This document shows, piece after piece, positions 53,589 through 62,147 of a DNA stretch of 64,000 nucleotides; positions within the stretch are counted from its first letter, which is position 1, and each line of letters begins with the position of its first letter. The notes under the pieces are model-generated. The model was not told where the DNA came from and made no database searches. It saw only the letters and a program-made list of their open reading frames with translations. The translations under genes and the position numbers were made by a program. This DNA comes from Agathobacter sp. (lineage in GTDB: Bacteria; Bacillota; Clostridia; Lachnospirales; Lachnospiraceae): positions 1 through 64,000 of the forward strand of contig JALFLB010000059.1 in assembly GCA_022775045.1 (NCBI GenBank), given 5' to 3'.

Positions 53589-54698
53589 ATGAGTAAATTT
53601 ATTAAGGGAATGGATTTATCAACACTTCTCGAGTTGGAGCGCTGTGGCGCTAAATATTATGACAACGGACAGGAGATGGATGTACTTGATATCATGAAAA
53701 AATATGATGTGGATACGATTCGTCTGCGTCTGTGGAATGAGCCCCGTTCGGAGGAGGGAGAGCCGTATGGCGCCGGGAACAATGATCTGGATGAGACTAT
53801 TGCCATCGGACAGAGGGTGAGCGATGCCGGCTTTGGCGTGCTTCTCAATTTCCATTACAGTGATTTCTGGGCAGATCCGGGCAAACAGATCAAGCCGAAG
53901 GCATGGACCAATTATGGTGTGGAGGAATTGGAAAAGGCAGTCTATAATTTTACCAGGGAATCTCTTGCCAAGGTGCTGGATGCAGGTGTGAATGTGACGA
54001 TGATTCAGGTTGGGAATGAGCTTTCCAACGGACTGCTGTGGCCGGAGGGAAAGGTGCCGAACTATGAAAATATTGCCAAATTTGTCAGTTCTGGAATCCG
54101 TGCCTGCCGGGAAGTTAAAGGGGATATCCCGATTATGATTCATCTGGATAACGGCGGGAACAATGCCCTTTACCGGGAGTGGTTTGACAATTACACGAAA
54201 CGAGGAGAGGACTTTGACTATATCGGATTGTCCTATTATCCATTCTGGCACGGAAGCCTTCAGATGCTTGAGGATAACATGAATGATATCGCGGTGCGTT
54301 ATGGAAAGGAACTGATTATTGCTGAGGTATCCATGGGATACACAATGGAGGATTATAAGGATTATGAGAAGCTTTCTGATGAGGAGCGTAAAGGTTATGC
54401 AACCAAACCGGAGCTGGTCGCTAAGATTGAGTATCCGATGACAATTCAGGGACAGGTGGATTTTACGAAGGATTTCTTAAATCGTGTGGCACATGTGGCG
54501 GACAATAAGGGTGCAGGCTTTTTCTGGTGGGAGCCGGCATGGATTCCGGTACCCGGCAGTGCATGGGCAACTCCGGCATCCTTAAAGTATATGAATGATC
54601 CGGGACCATGCGGCAACGAGTGGGCAAATCAGGCGCTGTTCGACTATGAAGGGAACGTGTTGCCGGCACTTTCCGTAATCAGAGATTTTCAAAAGTGA
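53589..54698 (+). CDS. GH53 endo-beta-1,4-galactanase, apparently intracellular
   Basis: Hydrolyses beta-1,4-galactan or galacto-oligosaccharides. 369 residues of the GH53 TIM barrel: opening IKGMDLSTLLELE, LRLWNEP near 46-52, acid/base E144 in IQVGNELSNG, nucleophile E246 in LIIAEVSMGY and FFWWEPAW near 310. No signal peptide or anchor is present, unlike most GH53 enzymes, so the substrate is probably imported oligosaccharide, not polymer. ATG 53589 is chosen (AAGGAG upstream); an ATG at 53585 is in a frame that stops at once. Follows GH2. Confidence 0.93.
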   Translation: MSKFIKGMDLSTLLELERCGAKYYDNGQEMDVLDIMKKYDVDTIRLRLWNEPRSEEGEPYGAGNNDLDETIAIGQRVSDAGFGVLLNFHYSDFWADPGKQIKPKAWTNYGVEELEKAVYNFTRESLAKVLDAGVNVTMIQVGNELSNGLLWPEGKVPNYENIAKFVSSGIRACREVKGDIPIMIHLDNGGNNALYREWFDNYTKRGEDFDYIGLSYYPFWHGSLQMLEDNMNDIAVRYGKELIIAEVSMGYTMEDYKDYEKLSDEERKGYATKPELVAKIEYPMTIQGQVDFTKDFLNRVAHVADNKGAGFFWWEPAWIPVPGSAWATPASLKYMNDPGPCGNEWANQALFDYEGNVLPALSVIRDFQK

Positions 54699-54711
54699 TT
54701 TAATATGTAAA

Positions 54712-54785
54712 AATGTTGCATGATTTCAGCGGAATGTTGCAACTTGCCAAAAGCGTATTGCAAAGATCGCATCACGGGGTATAAT
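54712..54785 (+). promoter_or_regulatory. galK promoter with three 21-bp-spaced TTGCA repeats
   Basis: TTGCA occurs at 54716, 54737 and 54758, each exactly 21 bp from the next (two helical turns). The first two are part of the longer repeat AATGTTGCA. The third forms the -35 TTGCAA (54758-54763), followed by a 16-nt spacer and TATAAT (54780-54785). The arrangement resembles stacked activator sites leading into the promoter. Confidence 0.68.
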
Positions 54786-54822
54786 GGAATTATCAAGTGA
54801 ACAGCGCATGTGATACGCTTTT
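54749..54822. repeat. 10-bp inverted repeat flanking the galK promoter
   Basis: AAAAGCGTAT (54749-54758) and ATACGCTTTT (54813-54822) are perfect complements 54 bp apart, on either side of the -10 region. Could allow a looped operator or be chance. Confidence 0.4.
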
Positions 54823-54860
54823 TCGTGCGTTAGGGAGTTATCAGTAAAAGGAGAAGAAAA

Positions 54861-56030
54861 ATGATAGAGAATGATGTATTAGTAAAATTCAAAGAATTGT
54901 TTGGGGATGAGGGGGAAATCCGTATTTATTTTGCGCCGGGGCGTGTGAATCTGATTGGTGAGCATACAGACTATAATGGTGGGCATGTGTTCCCTTGTGC
55001 ATTGACAATCGGTACCTATATGGCAGCTCGAAAGAGAAACGATCGTAAGTTACGGTTTTATTCCATGAATTTTGAAAAGCTTGGTGTGATCGAGATCTCT
55101 TTGGATGAGATGAAGCCGAAGGAGGATGGAGAGTGGACCAATTATCCGGTTGGTGTAATCTGGGCATTTGAAGGACGGGGAATGAAACTGGAATGTGGAC
55201 TTGATGTTGTTCTGTACGGAAATATTCCAAATGGATCGGGTCTTTCTTCTTCCGCTTCTCTTGAGGTGGTTACCGGATATATGCTGAAGGATCTTTTCGG
55301 ATTTGATGTGACCAATCAGGATCTGGCATTGATTGGGCAGTATTCTGAGAACAATTTCAATGGCTGTAACTGTGGTATCATGGATCAGTTCGCTTCTGCC
55401 ATGGGCAAGAAGGACAATGCCATTTTCCTTGATACGGCAGACCTTTCCTATACATATGCACCTATTGTTTTAGATGGGGCAAAGATTGTTGTGACCAACA
55501 GTATGGTAAAGCACAGCCTTGTCACCTCGGCATATAATGACCGCCGGAATGAGAGCGCACAGGCACTTGCAGATCTGCAGGCCGTCTGTGGCATCGAAAG
55601 TCTCGGAGAACTGACAGAGGAAGAGTTCGAGAAGTTCAAATCTTCCATTAAGGATGAGACGAACAGACGTCGTGCAAAGCATGCAGTCTATGAGAACCAG
55701 CGCACCATTCAGGCAGTTGAGGCACTAAAGAATCAGGATATTGAGACCTTTGGAAAACTGATGAATGCATCTCATGTATCTCTTCGGGATGATTATGAGA
55801 CATCCTGTGAGGAGTGCGATATCCTTGCGGAAGAAGCATGGAAGATTCCGGGGGTGATTGGTTCACGTATTACAGGTGGCGGCTTTGGCGGATGTACCGT
55901 AAGTATTGTAAAGGATGAGGCCATTGATACCTTTAAGGAGCAGCTGAGTAAAGTTTATGAAGAAAAAGTCGGGAAGACACCGGAGTTCTATGTGGTTGCA
56001 GTTGGTGACGGACCAACCAGACTGGTATAA
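54861..56030 (+). CDS. galK: Galactokinase
   Basis: Phosphorylates galactose at C1 with ATP, first step of the Leloir pathway. 389 residues: FAPGRVNLIGEHTDYNGGHVF (about 24-44), ATP loop NGSGLSSSASLEV (about 116), catalytic-base region GIMDQFASAMG and GSRITGGGFGGCTVSIV near 335. AAAAGGAG precedes the ATG. galT follows 33 nt later. Confidence 0.97.
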   Translation: MIENDVLVKFKELFGDEGEIRIYFAPGRVNLIGEHTDYNGGHVFPCALTIGTYMAARKRNDRKLRFYSMNFEKLGVIEISLDEMKPKEDGEWTNYPVGVIWAFEGRGMKLECGLDVVLYGNIPNGSGLSSSASLEVVTGYMLKDLFGFDVTNQDLALIGQYSENNFNGCNCGIMDQFASAMGKKDNAIFLDTADLSYTYAPIVLDGAKIVVTNSMVKHSLVTSAYNDRRNESAQALADLQAVCGIESLGELTEEEFEKFKSSIKDETNRRRAKHAVYENQRTIQAVEALKNQDIETFGKLMNASHVSLRDDYETSCEECDILAEEAWKIPGVIGSRITGGGFGGCTVSIVKDEAIDTFKEQLSKVYEEKVGKTPEFYVVAVGDGPTRLV

Positions 56031-56063
56031 AGACAGGCAGAACAGAAAGGGAGAGGGAGAGCG

Positions 56064-57593
56064 ATGATCCAGGAGAATATTTTAGATTTAGTTGATTACG
56101 GACTGGCAACCGGATTGGTGGAGCCGGCAGACAAAGCATATACAATCAATCGTCTGCTGGAACTGTTTGAGGTGGATGATATTGAAGATGCTGTTTTTGA
56201 GGCTCAGGGGAAAAAGCCTGCCATGACGCAGGAAAGGGCAGAGTCTGTGCTTGAAGGGATTCTCGAGGAGATGATGTCCTATGCTTATAAGAATGGAATT
56301 ATGAAGGAGAACAGCATCGTTTACAAGGATCTGTTTGATACGAAGATTATGGGATGTCTTGTGGCACGGCCAAGTGAGATCCGTGCCAAGTTTCAGAATC
56401 TGTATGAGAATGTCTCACCGCAGGCTGCAACAGATTATTTCTACAAATTAAGTTGTGACAGCAATTATATCAGAAGACAGAGAATCCAAAAGGATCAGAA
56501 GTGGACTACGGATACGGAGTACGGAACACTGGATGTCACCATCAACTTATCCAAACCGGAGAAGGATCCCAAAGCCATCGCTGCGGCTAAAAATGCCAGG
56601 CAGAGCGCTTATCCGAAGTGCCAGCTCTGCAAGGAGAATGAAGGCTATGCCGGTCGGGTAAACCATCCTGCAAGGCAGAATCACAGGATCATTCCGGTTA
56701 CCATCAACAACAGTGAATGGTTTTTCCAGTATTCGCCGTATGTATATTACAATGAGCACTGTATCGTGTTCAATTCCAGACACACACCGATGAAGATTGA
56801 GCGTGCAACTTTTGGGAAGCTTCTGGATTTTGTAACACAGTTTCCGCACTATTTTGTGGGATCGAATGCGGATCTGCCGATTGTTGGCGGTTCCATTTTA
56901 AGTCACGACCATTTTCAGGGAGGTCATTACACCTTTGCCATGGCGAAGGCTCCAATCGAGAAGGAGTTAAGCTTTGAGGGATTTTCCGATGTCAAGGCTG
57001 GAATTGTTAAGTGGCCAATGTCTGTCATCCGTATCAGCGGACCGGATAAGGAGCGACTGATTGAGCTTGCGGATAAGATTCTTGTCACGTGGAGAGGCTA
57101 TACGGATGAGGCAGCATTTGTCTTTGCAGAGACGGATGGGGAGCCGCACAACACCATTACGCCGATTGCAAGAAGACGGGGCGAGGATTTTGAACTGGAT
57201 CTGGTGCTGCGCAACAATATCACAACAGAGGAGCATCCTCTTGGAGTGTACCATCCACATGCAAATCTGCATCATATCAAGAAGGAGAACATTGGTCTGA
57301 TTGAGGTAATGGGGCTGGCTGTTCTTCCGGCCCGCCTGAAGGAGGAGATGGCAGAACTTGCTGATGCTTTGGTTTTGGGAAAGGATCTGCACTCCACACA
57401 GACACTTTCTTCCCATGCAGATTGGGCGGAGGGATTCCTTCCGAAATATCCTTCCATCAATAAAGATAATGTGATGGATATTCTGCATGATGAGATCGGA
57501 ATTGTATTCAAGGATGTGTTGGAAGATGCCGGTGTGTATAAGTGCACGGATGAGGGCAGAACTGCATTTCTCCGCTTTATTGAGGCTGTATAA
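56064..57593 (+). CDS. galT: UDP-glucose-hexose-1-phosphate uridylyltransferase (class II)
   Basis: Exchanges UMP from UDP-glucose to galactose-1-phosphate. 509 residues, the longer firmicute GalT type distinct from the short E. coli form. CPKCQLC-type metal segment PKCQLCKENEGYAGRVNHPARQNHRIIPV (about 180-210), then the catalytic-histidine region SILSHDHFQGGHYTFAM (about 275-292), and GVYHPHANLHHIKKENIGLIEVMGLAVLP near 395. Forms the galKT operon; galE and a phosphoglucomutase are not in the window. Confidence 0.95.
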   Translation: MIQENILDLVDYGLATGLVEPADKAYTINRLLELFEVDDIEDAVFEAQGKKPAMTQERAESVLEGILEEMMSYAYKNGIMKENSIVYKDLFDTKIMGCLVARPSEIRAKFQNLYENVSPQAATDYFYKLSCDSNYIRRQRIQKDQKWTTDTEYGTLDVTINLSKPEKDPKAIAAAKNARQSAYPKCQLCKENEGYAGRVNHPARQNHRIIPVTINNSEWFFQYSPYVYYNEHCIVFNSRHTPMKIERATFGKLLDFVTQFPHYFVGSNADLPIVGGSILSHDHFQGGHYTFAMAKAPIEKELSFEGFSDVKAGIVKWPMSVIRISGPDKERLIELADKILVTWRGYTDEAAFVFAETDGEPHNTITPIARRRGEDFELDLVLRNNITTEEHPLGVYHPHANLHHIKKENIGLIEVMGLAVLPARLKEEMAELADALVLGKDLHSTQTLSSHADWAEGFLPKYPSINKDNVMDILHDEIGIVFKDVLEDAGVYKCTDEGRTAFLRFIEAV

Positions 57594-57622
57594 AACAAAA
57601 CGAACATATATTTTGAGGAAAG

Positions 57623-57654
57623 CCGTCATATCAATTGTGATATGACGGTTTTTT
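57623..57654 (+). terminator. Terminator after galT
   Basis: CCGTCATATCA (57623-57633), loop ATTG, TGATATGACGG (57638-57648), TTTTTT. Confidence 0.93.
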
Positions 57655-57691
57655 ATGTAGAAGAAAATACGAAAACTATCCTTTTGGATGG

Positions 57692-57720
57692 TTCACTATT
57701 AAAGCGTAATCTGATAAAAT
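57692..57720 (+). promoter_or_regulatory. Promoter of the HD-GYP/GGDEF gene
   Basis: TTCACT (57692-57697), 17-nt spacer, TAAAAT (57715-57720). Confidence 0.5.
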
Positions 57721-57754
57721 AAGAAAAATACAGTTAAAAATGGAGAGACGAAGG

Positions 57755-60514
57755 ATGAAGACAGAGTATGCAGTAAATCGGTATCTGAGACTGATTTTTT
57801 ATACGATTGCTTTGACTATATTGGTAGGTTTCGTTTGTATGGAATGCCTCTATCCCTCAGAGAGAGAGCCTGGAACAGAACCGGAAAGCCTGATTTATGA
57901 AGGGACACTGGTATGGGAGAAGCCGGATGGAACCAGGGAGGAAATAAAGGCTCCGGGCAACTATGATATAGAACCGGGAGACACGATGGTGATTACAACC
58001 ATACTTCCGGACAATTATGCGCAAAATGCAATAGAAATCCGCTCTTCGCAGCAAAGTGTCCGTTTTTATGTGGATGGGAGGCTGCGCAGTCAGTATAACA
58101 CAGAGGCATCAAGACCATTTGGCTCTAATTCAGTCAGCCGGTATGTGTTTTGCAGGACCTCTGAGGCTGATGCGGGAAAGGAACTGCGGATAGAACTGGT
58201 AACAAATGCAAAACAGTATTCCGGTGTTGTTAATCAATTGTTCTGTGGGGATAAAGCAGATATCTGGTCTTATATTTTCAGAATCAACGGATTTGAATTC
58301 ATCAATGGATTGTTTATCCTTTTTGTCGGCATTATAACGATTCTGTTTAGTATTGCTTTGGGAATTGCCTATAAAACAAAAATTAATCTGGCTTATCTGG
58401 GATGGTGTCTTCTTCTGGGGGCAATGTGGCTTTTGGGGGAATCCAAGCTGCGTCAGCTTCTGGTTCCCAATGCTTCAATCCTTGCGAACCTGTGTTTTGT
58501 GGTGGTAATGCTGTGCCCGATTCCACTGTTGTTTTACGTGGACAGTATCCAGAATGGGAGATATCGGAAGCTGTATAACATCATTGCAGGAATTGCCCTT
58601 GCCAATCTGACCATTTCCACAATCCTGCAGTTTGCAGAGATCGCGGATTATCTGGAAACGATGATTGTATCGCATGTGATATTTGGCATCACAGCTCTGG
58701 CGATTCTTGGAACGTTTATCTGCGATTTCCGTAAAGGGAAAATCCGGGAATACCTGTTGAGTGTAGCTGGAATTTTTGCAGGAATACTTGGAACTCTTAT
58801 GGAGGTGATATCGACCTATGTGGTTGTCAGCATGTCAGGACTTTTTCTTGGAGCGGGGCTGCTTGTTTTACTGTTTTTTACAATTATTAAGACAGTAAAG
58901 GATGTCCGTAAGCTGGAAGAAAAGCGTCATAAAGAACAGACGGAAGCAATGTCGCTGCAGATGATTCAGACACTTTCCACAACCATTGAGGCAAAGGATG
59001 AATATACGAAGGGACATTCCTTCCGTGTGGCGGAATATGCCGGGCTGATTGCAAAGGAGCTGGGGTGGAGTGAGGAGGAGATTTTGAATCTCAAAAATGC
59101 AGCATATCTGCATGATGTGGGTAACATAGGGATTCCGGATACGATTCTCAACAAACCCACAAAGCTGTTAGATGCGGAATATGATGTAATCAAAACACAT
59201 GTGACAATTGGTGCTGATATTCTGAAAAATATTACATTGATCGATCATGTGGAGGAGGTGGCGAGATATCACCACGAGCGGTATGACGGGAGAGGATATC
59301 CGGAGGGACTGTGGGGGGAAGAGATTCCTTTGTCTGCCAGAATTGTTGCAGTGGCAGACAGCTATGATGCCATGAATTCCAAGCGGATTTACAGGAATCC
59401 GCTTCCGGCGGAGGTGATTCGACAGGAGATTGTTCGCAATAAAGGAATTCAGTTTGATCCGGTGGTTGCAGATGCCTTTTTAAAGCTTCTGGATGAGAAG
59501 TGCATACAGAAAGTCAGGGAGGATGTAAGGGATTTTCCGGTGGAGGCAGGAACGTTTATTTCTAACGTGGTGGATACCATGCAGAGTCGTAAGGAAACAG
59601 AGAATATCGATTTTTTGACAGGACTTCCGATGAGAAATCTCGGAGAACAGCAGATTGCACAGGCTATGCAGATGCATTCCGGTTGTCTGGTATTTTGGGA
59701 TATGGATAATTTAAAGAAAATCAATGATCTCTATGGTCATAAATCCGGAGATCGCGTTTTAAAGTTGTTGGGAGACACGATTCTTACTTCTGCAGAAGGC
59801 GTTATTGCCTGCAGACTTGGTGGAGATGAGTTCTTAATTTTTCTCCCGGACACAACGAGAGAAGCAGCAGAACAACTGGTGGGGCAGATGTTTGAGTGTT
59901 TTACGACACAAAAGGATGCTGATGTCGAAATCAGGGATGCTTCTCTGTCCGGAGGACTGTGTATGTGTATAAAAGGAGATAATTTTCAGGAATGCTACTC
60001 CAAGGCAGATAAGGCGTTGTATGTTGTGAAGCAGAATGGGAAAAATGGTTATTCCTTTTATCAGCAGGCTGGACAGATGGATACGGTGTCACAGGGAAAC
60101 GGTAAGGATCTGGAACAGATTGCCAATGCTCTCAGACAGAGTGGAAGCTATGTCGGGGCTCTGGATCTGGAGAATCGTGAATTTTCCAAGATATATGAAT
60201 ATATCAGCAATCTTGGGGAACGGTATGAGCACAGTTGTCATCTCGTTTTGATCACTGTGGATGCAATTTCGGATGATACGTTATACATTGAGAAAATCGA
60301 ACAGGCGCTGGGGTGCATGGAGATGGCGATTCGCGAGAATATCCGCAATGTGGATATCTGTACGCGGTACAGCTCCATGCAGTATCTTCTGATTTTGATG
60401 GAGGCTGGAGAAGATAATATTCCCATGGTTCTGGAGCGGATTTTCACACAATATTATAAGCTTTACAGTGAAAATGATTTCCGCCCACGGTATGAATTCC
60501 GGCCGATGCTGTAA
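57755..60514 (+). CDS. Membrane HD-GYP plus GGDEF protein (c-di-GMP turnover)
   Basis: 919 residues from ATG 57755 (GGAGAGACGAAGG upstream; the ATG at 57740 lacks a site). One N-terminal membrane helix (about 5-27), an outside beta-rich domain (about 35-160), seven membrane helices (about 170-385) like the 7TMR-DISM layout, then a coiled linker, HD-GYP phosphodiesterase domain (HD at H453-D454; GYP 514-516 in DGRGYPEG) and a diguanylate-cyclase domain with intact GGDEF (689-693). About 150 further residues form a C-terminal domain without a recognised family. Both opposing activities appear intact, so signalling direction is unknown. Confidence 0.92.
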   Translation: MKTEYAVNRYLRLIFYTIALTILVGFVCMECLYPSEREPGTEPESLIYEGTLVWEKPDGTREEIKAPGNYDIEPGDTMVITTILPDNYAQNAIEIRSSQQSVRFYVDGRLRSQYNTEASRPFGSNSVSRYVFCRTSEADAGKELRIELVTNAKQYSGVVNQLFCGDKADIWSYIFRINGFEFINGLFILFVGIITILFSIALGIAYKTKINLAYLGWCLLLGAMWLLGESKLRQLLVPNASILANLCFVVVMLCPIPLLFYVDSIQNGRYRKLYNIIAGIALANLTISTILQFAEIADYLETMIVSHVIFGITALAILGTFICDFRKGKIREYLLSVAGIFAGILGTLMEVISTYVVVSMSGLFLGAGLLVLLFFTIIKTVKDVRKLEEKRHKEQTEAMSLQMIQTLSTTIEAKDEYTKGHSFRVAEYAGLIAKELGWSEEEILNLKNAAYLHDVGNIGIPDTILNKPTKLLDAEYDVIKTHVTIGADILKNITLIDHVEEVARYHHERYDGRGYPEGLWGEEIPLSARIVAVADSYDAMNSKRIYRNPLPAEVIRQEIVRNKGIQFDPVVADAFLKLLDEKCIQKVREDVRDFPVEAGTFISNVVDTMQSRKETENIDFLTGLPMRNLGEQQIAQAMQMHSGCLVFWDMDNLKKINDLYGHKSGDRVLKLLGDTILTSAEGVIACRLGGDEFLIFLPDTTREAAEQLVGQMFECFTTQKDADVEIRDASLSGGLCMCIKGDNFQECYSKADKALYVVKQNGKNGYSFYQQAGQMDTVSQGNGKDLEQIANALRQSGSYVGALDLENREFSKIYEYISNLGERYEHSCHLVLITVDAISDDTLYIEKIEQALGCMEMAIRENIRNVDICTRYSSMQYLLILMEAGEDNIPMVLERIFTQYYKLYSENDFRPRYEFRPML

Positions 60515-60517
60515 TTC

Positions 60518-60546
60518 TTTACATTTTTTCAAGAATGCGGTAAAGT
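60518..60546 (+). promoter_or_regulatory. Promoter of hisC
   Basis: TTTACA (60518-60523), 17-nt spacer, TAAAGT (60541-60546). Confidence 0.5.
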
Positions 60547-60576
60547 GTAACTATTAGACAATACGAGGAGGCATAC

Positions 60577-61638
60577 ATGAAGAACTGGGAAAAGAATATA
60601 CGCAAGGTTGTTCCATATGTTCCGGGGGAGCAGCCGAAAAAAGCGCGCATGATAAAGCTAAATACAAATGAGAATCCTTACCCGCCGGCACCGGGGGTTG
60701 CGGAGACATTGAAATGCATCGATACCGATAAGCTGAGACTTTACCCGGATCCTGTTGTCGGGGATCTGGTGCAGGCAATCGCTGATTTTTATCAGGTAGG
60801 CAGTAATCAGGTATTTGTCGGGGTGGGTTCTGACGATGTGCTGGCAATGATTTTTATGACATTTTTTAATTCAGATAAGCCGATTTTATTCCCGGACATC
60901 ACATATTCTTTTTATGATGTCTGGGCAGATATGCTGCGCATTCCTTATGAAAAGGTACCGTTGGACGAACAGTTCCGGATTCAGTCAAAGGATTATGCAC
61001 GGCCAAACGGTGGTGTGATCTTCCCAAATCCGAATGCCCCTACCGGAGAATTGATGGAGCTTGCGCAGATTGAGGATATCATTAAGGCAAATCCGGATGT
61101 CATTGTTGTGGTGGATGAAGCATATATTGATTTTGGCGGAATGAGTGCGCTGCCGCTTGTCGAGAAATATGATAATGTGATTGTGGTGCAGACTTTTTCC
61201 AAGTCACGGTCCATGGCGGGATCGCGTATCGGCTATGCCATCAGCAGTCCTGCACTGATCAGGTATTTGAATGATGTGAAATATTCGTTCAATTCCTATA
61301 CTATGGATTCTATCACCATTGCACTTGGTACGGCTGCGATTCGTGACCGGGCATATTTTGAGGAGACAAGGGATAAAATCATTAAGACGAGAGAGTGGAC
61401 GAAAGAGCAGCTTGCGGAGCTCGGATTTGTGTTTGGCGATTCGAAGAGTAACTTTATTTTTGCCATGCATCCGAAGGTGTCCGGAGAGAAATTGTTTGAG
61501 GTGCTGAAGGAACAGGACATCTATGTACGTCATTTCAGCAAACCTGCACGGATCAATGAGTATCTGCGAATTACCATTGGCACAGACGAGCAGATGCAGG
61601 AATTGATTGATTTTCTGCGCAGCTATCTTTCGGCTTAA
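60577..61638 (+). CDS. hisC: Histidinol-phosphate aminotransferase
   Basis: PLP enzyme of histidine synthesis, fold-type I. 353 residues: KLNTNENPYPPAP near the start, GVGSDDVLAM near 87, PNPNAPTGELM near 150, VVDEAYIDFGG near 178, and the PLP lysine in TFSKSRSMAGSRIGY (about 205-219). C-terminal domain with VRHFSKP. Related aromatic aminotransferases are the main alternative. AGGAGG is 8 nt before the ATG. No other his genes are visible. Confidence 0.9.
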   Translation: MKNWEKNIRKVVPYVPGEQPKKARMIKLNTNENPYPPAPGVAETLKCIDTDKLRLYPDPVVGDLVQAIADFYQVGSNQVFVGVGSDDVLAMIFMTFFNSDKPILFPDITYSFYDVWADMLRIPYEKVPLDEQFRIQSKDYARPNGGVIFPNPNAPTGELMELAQIEDIIKANPDVIVVVDEAYIDFGGMSALPLVEKYDNVIVVQTFSKSRSMAGSRIGYAISSPALIRYLNDVKYSFNSYTMDSITIALGTAAIRDRAYFEETRDKIIKTREWTKEQLAELGFVFGDSKSNFIFAMHPKVSGEKLFEVLKEQDIYVRHFSKPARINEYLRITIGTDEQMQELIDFLRSYLSA

Positions 61639-61665
61639 TACTATTACAGAAATGAGGATGCATTC

Positions 61666-62130
61666 ATGTTAAAAGATTATCTGTGGGTGTTTTTTATTTC
61701 CATGGTTCCGCTGGTGGAACTGCGCGGTGCTATACCGGTTTCACAGATTCGGCATTTGCCGGTTATTCAGTCCTATGTGATTTCCATTATCGGCAATATG
61801 CTTCCGGTGCCATTTATCTATCTGTTTGCGCGTAAAGTTCTGGTCTGGGGGGCTGATAAACCGGTAATTGGCCGATTTTTTTCCTGGTGTCTGGAAAAAG
61901 GGGAAAGAGGCGGACAAAAGTTAAAGGCAAAGGCCGGCAGAGGATTGTTTCTTGCCCTTTTATTGTTTGTCGGCATTCCGGTTCCGGGAACAGGAGCATG
62001 GACAGGGACGCTTGCGGCAAGTATCCTGGATATGGATTTTAAATCTACCACTGCAGCGGTCATGCTCGGTGTACTTCTGGCGGGGGTGATCATGATGATT
62101 TTTAGCTTTGCGGGAGTACAGATTTTTTGA
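61666..62130 (+). CDS. Small export-type membrane protein (COG2426 family)
   Basis: 154 residues with about four membrane helices. The opening FFISMVPLVELRGAIPV and the loop PVPGTGAWTGTLAASIL match the small multidrug-export family, but transport has not been shown for most members. Lies 27 nt after hisC and 17 nt before the next gene, so it is probably co-transcribed with both. Confidence 0.8.
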   Translation: MLKDYLWVFFISMVPLVELRGAIPVSQIRHLPVIQSYVISIIGNMLPVPFIYLFARKVLVWGADKPVIGRFFSWCLEKGERGGQKLKAKAGRGLFLALLLFVGIPVPGTGAWTGTLAASILDMDFKSTTAAVMLGVLLAGVIMMIFSFAGVQIF

Positions 62131-62147
62131 TTTAAGGAAGTTTTTTC

